Below are positions 28,407-33,640 of a stretch of 42,914 bases of DNA, in pieces. The stretch is from an uncultured Actinomycetes bacterium (GTDB lineage Bacteria > Actinomycetota > Acidimicrobiia > Acidimicrobiales > SZUA-35). Under the pieces are notes generated by a model. It did not search any database. It was not told the DNA's origin and saw only the letters and a program-made list of their open reading frames with translations. Numbering within the stretch: position 1 is the stretch's first letter; the number at the start of each line of letters is the position of its first letter. The position numbers and the translations under genes were made by a program. The DNA is taken from assembly GCA_902826025.1 (NCBI GenBank), contig CADEDH010000028.1, forward strand, positions 32,325 through 75,238, given 5' to 3'.

Positions 28407-28443
28407 GCGCCCTTCGGGCGCCCCGGGTTCGCCTCCGGCGAAC
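28407..28443. repeat. Paired hairpin element between convergent genes
   Basis: Two hairpins in tandem: GCGCCC-TTC-GGGCGC (28407-28421) and GTTCGCC-TCC-GGCGAAC (28427-28443). It lies between the enoyl-CoA isomerase stop (28403) and the CBS protein stop (28467). The build (a CCC-TTC-GGG hairpin plus a TTCGCC-N3-GGCGAA hairpin) matches the repeats at 32.1 and 41.9 kb. Confidence 0.65.
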
Positions 28444-28466
28444 ACCGCCTAGCGGACCGGGCTGGC

Positions 28467-28883
28467 TCAGGGATCGACGAGGAGGGCTTCGAGCAGGTCG
28501 CGGGCCGACACGATGCCCTGGAGCTCGCCGTCGCCCACCAGCAGGTGGCGGATGCCCTTCTCACACATGGTGCGAGCCGCCTCGGCCGCCGTGGCTCGGG
28601 GGGAGCACCAGATCAGGTTGGTGGAGGCGATGTCGCCGGCCCGCACGCCGTCGGGGCTCTCGGATCGTCCGAAGGCCCGGGTGAGGTCCCGTTCCGACAC
28701 GATGCCGATGATGGCGGTGGTGGTGCCGACGGCCAACGCCCCGGTCTCCATGGCGGCCAACTTCTGGGCCACCTCCTGGAGTCGGGCGTCGGGTGAGATC
28801 CGGGCCACAGCCCGGGTCATCAGCGTCTGGACTGGGGTCTGGGGGCCGATGGCCTTCGGTTCGGCGCTGCTGTTGGCACTCAT
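28467..28883 (-). CDS. Tandem CBS-domain protein
   Basis: 138 residues made of two CBS motifs: PVQTLMTRAVARISPDARL ending GIVSERDLTRAF, then VRAGDIASTNLIWCSPRATA ending GIVSARDLLEALL. A CBS pair forms an adenosine-nucleotide sensor module; as a stand-alone protein it presumably reports energy state to a partner. No partner domain is attached. The ATG at 28883 lies six bases after GACGAT (28895-28890), a weak -10 consistent with a leaderless message. Confidence 0.88.
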   Translation of the reverse strand: MSANSSAEPKAIGPQTPVQTLMTRAVARISPDARLQEVAQKLAAMETGALAVGTTTAIIGIVSERDLTRAFGRSESPDGVRAGDIASTNLIWCSPRATAAEAARTMCEKGIRHLLVGDGELQGIVSARDLLEALLVDP

Positions 28884-28928
28884 GGGCCAATCGTCATGCG
28901 GGAGGGGCCGGGCCGACAGGGCCCCAAG

Positions 28929-29882
28929 TCACACGTCGAGGGCGGCGCCCCGGCGGCGGGGCCGTCCCCGCCATGGCCAGCGCCACCGTTCGAGGGGGTA
29001 CAGGGGGGCGAAGGCCACGGCGGCCAGGGGATAGGGGAACAGCACGAACATGGTGGCGGCCACCGCGGCGTGGAAGGCCCACAGGCCGACGACCCACGGG
29101 GTGCGGAGGCGGGGCCACAGAGCCAGCGGCGCTCCCAGCTCCAGGATCACGGTGGACAACGCCGCCGGGGCGAGGAGCCAGGTGCTGTGGCTCAGCACCA
29201 GCCGGGCCGCCGGCGACGGTGTGCCGCCCAGCACCTCCAGCCGGGCGGCGGAGAAGGCCACGTGATGGGCCAGGGTGTCGCCGCTCAGCCAATCGAGGCC
29301 GCCGGTGCGGAGCTTGGCCACCCCGGCCAGAACGTAGGTGGTGACGGTGACGAGGGCGCACAATCGCAGCGGCCACCCGTAGCGGGAGTCACTTCGGTCT
29401 CCGGGGGAGAACTCTGACGGGAGGTGCCGCCCTGGTGGCCCTGACGGCAGTGTTCGTCGCCGAAGGGCCGGCGGGAGGCGGAGAGCGAGGTCGTCGGCGG
29501 CGGGGGAGAACGCCAGCACCAGGGTGTGGAGCAGAAGCAGGTTGTCGAAGTAGAGCAGGCGCCCCCACGACGACCGGTACGTGAGGACCACCGTCAGCAC
29601 GGCGGCCAAGGCCGGGCCGGTGACCCGGAACCACAGGCCGACGGTCACGGCCGCCGCCAGCAGGGGAGCGGCGAGCACCAGGGCCCGAACGGCACCGGCC
29701 GGCAGCGGCCGGTCGAGCGGGGCCAGCACCCCCACGGGGTCGAACCCGTCGGTGAGGGTGGCGGTGGCCCAGAAGGCGGGGAAGCGCACGGTCAGGTAGG
29801 CCAGGGCGAAGGCCGCCACCAGTACCCGGAACAAGGCCAGGCGCCGGGCCGGCGCTGGCGGGGCGAGCCACCGGCCGATCAC
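28929..29882 (-). CDS. HTTM-domain membrane protein (vitamin K carboxylase-like)
   Basis: 317 residues with about eight hydrophobic helices. RLALFRVLVAAFALAYLTVR at the start and WGRLLYFDNLLLLHTLVLAF in the middle are typical of the horizontally transferred transmembrane (HTTM) domain related to vitamin K-dependent gamma-glutamyl carboxylase. The lumenal carboxylase half is absent, so only the membrane part is shared and the activity is unknown. A 25-residue Pro/Ser/Arg loop follows about residue 140. The GTG start at 29882 overlaps the upstream stop (GTGA). Last gene of a three-gene membrane cluster. Confidence 0.85.
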   Translation of the reverse strand: MIGRWLAPPAPARRLALFRVLVAAFALAYLTVRFPAFWATATLTDGFDPVGVLAPLDRPLPAGAVRALVLAAPLLAAAVTVGLWFRVTGPALAAVLTVVLTYRSSWGRLLYFDNLLLLHTLVLAFSPAADDLALRLPPALRRRTLPSGPPGRHLPSEFSPGDRSDSRYGWPLRLCALVTVTTYVLAGVAKLRTGGLDWLSGDTLAHHVAFSAARLEVLGGTPSPAARLVLSHSTWLLAPAALSTVILELGAPLALWPRLRTPWVVGLWAFHAAVAATMFVLFPYPLAAVAFAPLYPLERWRWPWRGRPRRRGAALDV

Positions 29883-30331
29883 GGTGCCACCGGGCAGCGA
29901 GCGTGAACGGTGCGGGCCGCGGGCGGCGTCGCCCCATCGATGGCTGTCGCCACCAGGTCGACCGTCTCCGTCACCACCTCCACGCCGACGAGCCGGGGTC
30001 GTTCGACGACGGCCCGTTCGACGATGGCGAGGCAGAGGTGCTCGGCCCGGCCGCCGGCGATGGAGTCGGCCACCCGGTCGGCCACGATCAGCGGGTCGTC
30101 GCTGGCGCCGATGGCGGTGGGGGAGAGCCGGATCCGGTCACCCGCCGCCGTCACCCCCACCGCCGTCGGCAACTCGGCCGTGGCCGGTCGGGCCTCGGCG
30201 TAGACCGGGTAGGTGGAGAGGGGATAGCTGTCACGCTGACGCAGGGCGGGCGAGGCGACGAGGGCCACCACCGCCACCGACGCCGCTGGGCGGACCCAGA
30301 TCGTGAGCGGGCGGCGGTTGGGGCGATCCAT
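29879..30331 (-). CDS. HTTM-associated single-pass membrane protein
   Basis: 150 residues from ATG 30331. One N-terminal helix (about 10-32, WVRPAASVAVVALVASPAL) anchors an outer domain starting RQRDSYPLSTYPVYAEARPA. A short PLSTYP(V/M)(Y/F) stretch after a single helix is something I associate with small proteins beside HTTM genes in other actinobacteria (recollection, not checked here). The domain ends ARTVHARCPVAP with its only Cys. Translational coupling to the HTTM gene (four-base overlap) supports a two-subunit membrane complex. A much longer in-frame reading upstream has non-protein-like composition and is not used. Confidence 0.72.
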   Translation of the reverse strand: MDRPNRRPLTIWVRPAASVAVVALVASPALRQRDSYPLSTYPVYAEARPATAELPTAVGVTAAGDRIRLSPTAIGASDDPLIVADRVADSIAGGRAEHLCLAIVERAVVERPRLVGVEVVTETVDLVATAIDGATPPAARTVHARCPVAP

Positions 30332-30339
30332 CGGGCCGG

Positions 30340-30609
30340 TCAGCGCAGGAGAAGGCCGACGAGGTTGAGGGCCACGGTCAGCACGATCGAGCCGACGATC
30401 ATCGCCTTCCACGGCACGTAGACCCGAGCCCGGGGAGAAGGGCGACCGGGCCGGTCGTCGGGCCCGGCCGCCTCCCCGGGAGTCGGCGGGGGTGGGGCGG
30501 CCAGCGAGGCCATCCACCGGCCGAGCCGGTCGGGCAGGCCCGGGATGAGCCGGATCACGACGTTGAGGGCGATCGTCAGCACCAGCGAGGTGATGAGGAA
30601 CCGGGCCAT
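30340..30609 (-). CDS. Small two-helix membrane protein with internal duplication
   Basis: 89 residues. Two near-identical helices, ITSLVLTIALNVVIRLI (residues 6-22) and IVGSIVLTVALNLVGLLL (about 71-88), flank a cytoplasm-like linker rich in Pro, Asp and Arg. The repeated core is VLT(I/V)ALN(V/L)V. It precedes the HTTM pair by eight bases and is surely co-transcribed. Function unknown; a scaffold for the HTTM complex is one possibility. ATG 30609 lies five bases after TAGGCT (30620-30615), without a ribosome site, so the operon is probably leaderless at this end. Confidence 0.75.
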   Translation of the reverse strand: MARFLITSLVLTIALNVVIRLIPGLPDRLGRWMASLAAPPPPTPGEAAGPDDRPGRPSPRARVYVPWKAMIVGSIVLTVALNLVGLLLR

Positions 30610-30688
30610 ACTTCAGCCTACCCGATCCGCCACGTCTAGTGTCTAGAGACACTTGACACTATCCGGTATCGGGCGTACGTTCCGTTCC
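30610..30688. promoter_or_regulatory. Divergent promoters with palindromic operator between them
   Basis: Plus strand: a consensus -35 TTGACA (30653-30658), a 17-base spacer, -10 TACGTT (30676-30681), then seven bases to ATG 30689. Minus strand: -10 TAGGCT (30620-30615) before ATG 30609. AGTGTCTAGAGACACT (30638-30653) is a palindrome with 7-bp arms and a 2-base centre; it touches the plus -35 and covers the expected minus -35. A third half-site GACACT follows at 30655-30660, within and just past the -35. Confidence 0.8.
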
Positions 30689-31195
30689 ATGCTCGACGAA
30701 CAGTCGCTGGCCGGGGTCCGCCGGGCCATGACCAACGTGGCCGACCGCCAGCGGGATCTGGCTGTGGCCGAGGCCAACCTCCAGCACGCCATCCGGGTGC
30801 TGCACGCCACCGGCGGGTCGCTGCAGGAGATCGCCGACGCCGTGGGCCTGAGCCGCCAGCGCATCCACCAGATCGTCAAAGAGTCGGGTGGGGTGCCGGG
30901 CCGGCGCCGGCGGCGGACGGCGGGCATGCTGGCCTGCTCGTTCTGCGATCGCAGCCAGGCCGAGGTGGCCAAGCTGATCGCCGGGCCGGACACCAGGATC
31001 TGCGACGGCTGCGTGGCCGCTGCTGCCGGCCGTCTGGCACCGGTGGACGCCACCCTTCGCTGCTCGTTCTGCGGCAAGGCCGGCGACCAGGTCGAGACCA
31101 TGGCCGACCACGACGGGGCGGCCCCTCGCATCTGCGCCGAATGCCTGCTCCTGTGTCACGAGATCATCGCCGAGGAACTCGGCTCGCCCACCTGA
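30689..31195 (+). CDS. HTH protein with two ClpX-type zinc fingers
   Basis: 168 residues. A helical lead (1-40) is followed by a helix-turn-helix at about 43-66 (SLQEIADAVGLSRQRIHQIV). After an Arg-rich hinge (71-76) come two fingers of the ClpX C4 type: Cys83, Cys86, Cys105, Cys108 (CSFCDRSQAEVAKLIAGPD) and Cys125, Cys128, Cys149, Cys152 (CSFCGKAGDQVETMAD). ClpX uses this finger for dimerising and for binding substrates and adaptors; there is no AAA+ domain here. It may be a transcription factor that dimerises through the fingers or is read by the Clp system. The start is ATG 30689; an in-frame TTG at 30653 is the first codon of a -35 box and is rejected. Confidence 0.85.
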   Translation: MLDEQSLAGVRRAMTNVADRQRDLAVAEANLQHAIRVLHATGGSLQEIADAVGLSRQRIHQIVKESGGVPGRRRRRTAGMLACSFCDRSQAEVAKLIAGPDTRICDGCVAAAAGRLAPVDATLRCSFCGKAGDQVETMADHDGAAPRICAECLLLCHEIIAEELGSPT

Positions 31196-31225
31196 CGGCC
31201 GAGCCGGTCCGGGAGGCCGACGGGG

Positions 31226-32017
31226 TCAGACCGGCGCCTGGGCCACCAGGAACAGGCGGGAGAACGGCAGGGTGACCACGCCATCGGCGTCGGGCGGGTA
31301 GGCCTGGCGGTAGCGGGCCTTGACCTCGGCGGCGAACCGGTTCTGCTCGGGGCCCAGGGCCTCCAGCACCGGGATCAGTAGCGATCCGGTGGTCCACTGC
31401 CACACGGGATCGTCACCGGTGAGTCGCTGGTAGTACGTGGTGCGCCACAGGTCGAGCGCCGCCGCCGGCGCCAGCCACCCGGCGTAGGTTTCGGGGGCGA
31501 CCAGCCGGTCCCGCATTAGGGCCGCCACCGCCGCACTCGGCCAGTGGTCACCGCCGGGAGGCTCGATGTCGAGCACGTCGGCCGGTATCCGATGGGTGGG
31601 GGCGGCCCAGTTGTCGGGCATCTGCACCGCCAGCACCCCGCCGGGGGCCAGCCAGGATCTCAGGCGGGGAAACAGCGAGGCGTGGTCATCGAGCCAATGG
31701 AGGGCGGCGTTGGAGTACAGCACGTCCACCATGCCGTCGGGCTCCCAGGTGGCCAGATCGGCCGTGACCCAGGCCAGATCAGGATGGTCGGCCCGGGCCC
31801 GGGCCGCCATGGCCGGGTCGCCGTCGACCCCGGTGACGCTGGCCCCCGGCCACCGCTGGGCCAGCAGGGCGGTGAGGTGGCCGGTGCCGGCACCGAGATC
31901 CACCACCCGCCGGGGGTCGGCGACGTCGGGTATCCGGGCCAGCAGCTCCACCCCGGGACGGGTCCGGTGGTCGGCGAAGCGGAGGTAGTGCTCGGGGTCC
32001 CACATGGCCGCCATCAT
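31226..32017 (-). CDS. SAM-dependent methyltransferase, trans-aconitate methyltransferase-like
   Basis: About 263 residues. MWDPEHYLRFADHRTRPGVE at the start, RVVDLGAGTGHLTALLAQRWP (SAM motif I), VTGVDGDPAMAARAR, YSNAALHWLDDH and MPDNWAAPTHRI match the trans-aconitate 2-methyltransferase family, which methylates and detoxifies a citrate-cycle by-product. Candidate starts are ATG 32017, 32014 and 32005; the family usually opens MWDP, so any is possible and 32017 is the longest. Upstream, 32043-32175, is filled by hairpin repeats. It is convergent with the zinc-finger gene. Confidence 0.83.
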   Translation of the reverse strand: MMAAMWDPEHYLRFADHRTRPGVELLARIPDVADPRRVVDLGAGTGHLTALLAQRWPGASVTGVDGDPAMAARARADHPDLAWVTADLATWEPDGMVDVLYSNAALHWLDDHASLFPRLRSWLAPGGVLAVQMPDNWAAPTHRIPADVLDIEPPGGDHWPSAAVAALMRDRLVAPETYAGWLAPAAALDLWRTTYYQRLTGDDPVWQWTTGSLLIPVLEALGPEQNRFAAEVKARYRQAYPPDADGVVTLPFSRLFLVAQAPV

Positions 32018-32042
32018 CGCACGAGCGGCCGCGACGTCAGGC

Positions 32043-32175
32043 GAAACTCCGCAGCCGAAACTCCAGGTCCCCGAAGGGGACACTGCGACGTTCGCCGTAG
32101 GCGAACTCGAGATTCCCGAAGGGAACACCCGGATGTTTCGCCGCAGGCGAAACTCCAGGTCCCCGAAGGGGACAC
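32043..32175. repeat. Cluster of two-hairpin intergenic repeats
   Basis: Two identical 28-base units (32056-32083 and 32148-32175) and one diverged unit (32100-32128). Each unit is CGAAA, then CTCCAG, then hairpin GTCCCC-GAA-GGGGAC. Between them are TTCGCC-GTA-GGCGAA (32091-32105) and GTTTCGCC-GCA-GGCGAAAC (32135-32153). The cluster fills the space between the DtxR-like gene (stop 32176) and the methyltransferase start. A perfect inverted copy of the 28-base unit is at 41880-41907. Confidence 0.88.
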
Positions 32176-32850
32176 CTAGTGCTGGGCGACGAGGATGCGC
32201 TCGGCGGTAAAGGCGCTGATGCCCACGACCTGCCCCTCGATCTCCACCGTGGTGGTGCCGTCGGGCGAGCTGGTGATCACCTTGGCCACCGCCCCCGGCT
32301 GGAGATGGTTGGCTTCCAGGAACTCGAGCAGCCCGGGCGTGAACTCGAGCTCCTCGGGAATCCGCTTCACCGTGGCGTCGGCCCCGATGGGAAGGTTCGA
32401 CAGCGACACCAGCGGTTGGGCCTCGGCGTAGGTGGAGCCCGGGATCGGGTTGCCGTGGGGGCAGGTGGTGGGGTTGTCGAGCACCGACTGGAGGGCCGAC
32501 TCCACCACCGGGCTGATCACGTGCTCCCACTTGCCCGCCTCGTGGTGGGCCTCGGCCCACGACAGGCCGAGCATGTCGGTGAGGAAGCGCTCGGCCAGGC
32601 GGTGGCGCCGCACCATCGTGTTGGCCAGGGTCAACCCGGTCTCGGTGAGCTCGATCGTGCCGCCTCGGAGGTGCACCAGATCGGCTTCCACCATGCGGTG
32701 GATCATCTCCGACACAGCCGGGCGGGAGACCTCCAACCGGTCGGCGATGCGGGCCTGGATCACCTTGTGACCGTCTTCGGCCAGCTCGAAGATCGTCTCG
32801 CAGTACTCCTCGAAGGCGGGGTGGTGTTCCCGGGAGGTGTACTCAGCCAT
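32176..32850 (-). CDS. DtxR/MntR-family metal-dependent repressor with altered metal site
   Basis: 224 residues: winged HTH (about 28-75, ARIADRLEVSRPAVSEMIHR), dimerisation/metal helix (RRHRLAERFLTDMLGL to HHEAGKWEHVISPVVE), NPTTCPHGNPIPG loop and a C-terminal FeoA/SH3-like domain, so the architecture is IdeR/DtxR. Aligned from memory, the primary-site residues of DtxR (Met10, Cys102, Glu105, His106) become Glu15, Gly106, Glu109, His110, and Glu18 stands where MntR has Glu11. The ancillary ligands His83, Glu87 and His102 are kept. This looks more like a Mn than an Fe sensor, with one ligand missing. ATG 32850 lies six bases after TACGCT. Confidence 0.9.
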   Translation of the reverse strand: MAEYTSREHHPAFEEYCETIFELAEDGHKVIQARIADRLEVSRPAVSEMIHRMVEADLVHLRGGTIELTETGLTLANTMVRRHRLAERFLTDMLGLSWAEAHHEAGKWEHVISPVVESALQSVLDNPTTCPHGNPIPGSTYAEAQPLVSLSNLPIGADATVKRIPEELEFTPGLLEFLEANHLQPGAVAKVITSSPDGTTTVEIEGQVVGISAFTAERILVAQH

Positions 32851-32907
32851 CAAGGCAGCGTAACATCGCCGGGCAGCCCATGGCGGGCCCCAGCTACGAT
32901 CCCCCGG
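32851..32907. promoter_or_regulatory. Interlocked divergent promoters, DtxR-like / RidA-like
   Basis: Minus -10 TACGCT (32862-32857) is six bases before ATG 32850. Plus -10 TACGAT (32895-32900) is seven bases before ATG 32908. Each promoter's expected -35 falls by the other's -10 region, so the two polymerases must compete in these 57 bases. Confidence 0.6.
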
Positions 32908-33306
32908 ATGCCCAATCGTTTCATCAAGCCCGAGGGGTTGTCGAACAACCCGGCCTACACCCATGTCGTCGCCGCCAGTGGTGGCACCACCGTCTACATC
33001 TCGGGTCAGGTGGCCGTCGACGCCTCCGGGGCCACCGTGGGGTCGGGCGATCTCGAGGCCCAGACCCGCCAGGTAATGGAGAACCTGCAGGTGGCGCTGG
33101 CCGCCGCCGGCGCCACCTTCGACGACGTGGTGAAGATCACCACCTACGTGGTGGGCTACGAGCCGGCCATGCGGGCCGTGATCGCCGGGGTGCGGGGCTC
33201 GTACCTTTCGGGCGACAACCCACCGGCCAGCACGCTGGTGGGAGTACAGGCGCTGGCCGCGCCGGAGTGGCTGATCGAGATCGAGGCCGTCGCCGTCATC
33301 GCCTAG
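32908..33306 (+). CDS. RidA/YjgF-family protein lacking the canonical Arg
   Basis: 132 residues. TVYISGQVAVDASGATVG, ETQTRQVMENL-like text (EAQTRQVMENLQVALAAAGA), DVVKITTYVV and EWLIEIEAVAVIA identify the Rid fold. In enamine/imine deaminases an Arg precedes the VEV strand (PARxxVEV); here the stretch is PPASTLVGVQALA, so the Arg is lost, placing it outside the active RidA subfamily and nearer the poorly understood Rid4-7 groups. A role tied to the catabolic enzymes or to metal stress is speculative. Probably leaderless, by TACGAT seven bases before ATG 32908. Confidence 0.85.
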   Translation: MPNRFIKPEGLSNNPAYTHVVAASGGTTVYISGQVAVDASGATVGSGDLEAQTRQVMENLQVALAAAGATFDDVVKITTYVVGYEPAMRAVIAGVRGSYLSGDNPPASTLVGVQALAAPEWLIEIEAVAVIA

Positions 33307-33321
33307 TCCCCATGGGTCAAC

Positions 33322-33453
33322 CCGGCCGTAGGCCGGGGCCGGTGGGGAGGAGGCCCCAACGGCGATGGGGAGCCGCCGAAGGCGGCGGGGGCGGCGAGCC
33401 CCCTGGGTCGTCGGGATCCCCCTATGTGACACTCACGCGACGAGGGGGATCCC
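33322..33453. repeat. String of hairpins after the RidA-like gene
   Basis: CCGGCC-GTA-GGCCGG (33322-33336), GCCGCC-GAA-GGCGGC (33372-33386), a GGGGGC/GCCCCC pair around 33387-33403, and arms GGGATCCCCCT (33413-33423) and AGGGGGATCCC (33443-33453) around a 19-base loop. The last may terminate ridA or regulate the small gene at 33526. No gene is seen in 33307-33525. Confidence 0.6.
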
Positions 33454-33525
33454 CGATCTCAAACCGGTCCGGCTGGTGGACGATGGATCCACGGCCAAAC
33501 GGGGCCGGCGAGGAGGACAACCCCA

Positions 33526-33612
33526 ATGCGACAGATTCAGATCCTGGCAGCGATCATCGGCCTCACCAGCGTGAGCTTCATGGCCCTGGCCTTCGCCCCG
33601 GTGTTCGCCTGA
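33526..33612 (+). CDS. 28-residue hydrophobic peptide
   Basis: ATG 33526 with GAGGAGG about nine bases upstream opens MRQIQILAAIIGLTSVSFMA followed by LAFAPVFA and TGA. It has one basic residue and then a continuous hydrophobic helix ending APVFA, like a signal peptide without a protein or a single-pass micropeptide. The strong ribosome site is the main support; the gene is not recognised. It converges on the transketolase-like gene 28 bases away. Confidence 0.5.
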   Translation: MRQIQILAAIIGLTSVSFMALAFAPVFA

Positions 33613-33640
33613 TCTTCCGGGGGCTGGCGCCCCAGCGGCG

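Noticed and set aside
30332..30652. Long N-terminal extension of the HTTM-associated protein (257-codon reading)
   Set aside because: The extra text is Arg/Pro/Gly-rich and overlaps the two-helix gene in another frame; ATG 30331 starts just before the membrane helix.
30653..30688. TTG start at 30653 for the HTH/zinc-finger gene
   Set aside because: The TTG is the start of a consensus TTGACA -35 box with a properly spaced -10; ATG 30689 is the real start.
32043..32175. Possible CRISPR array
   Set aside because: The 28-base repeats are palindromic and only two are perfect, intervals are unequal and made of related hairpins, and no cas gene is present.
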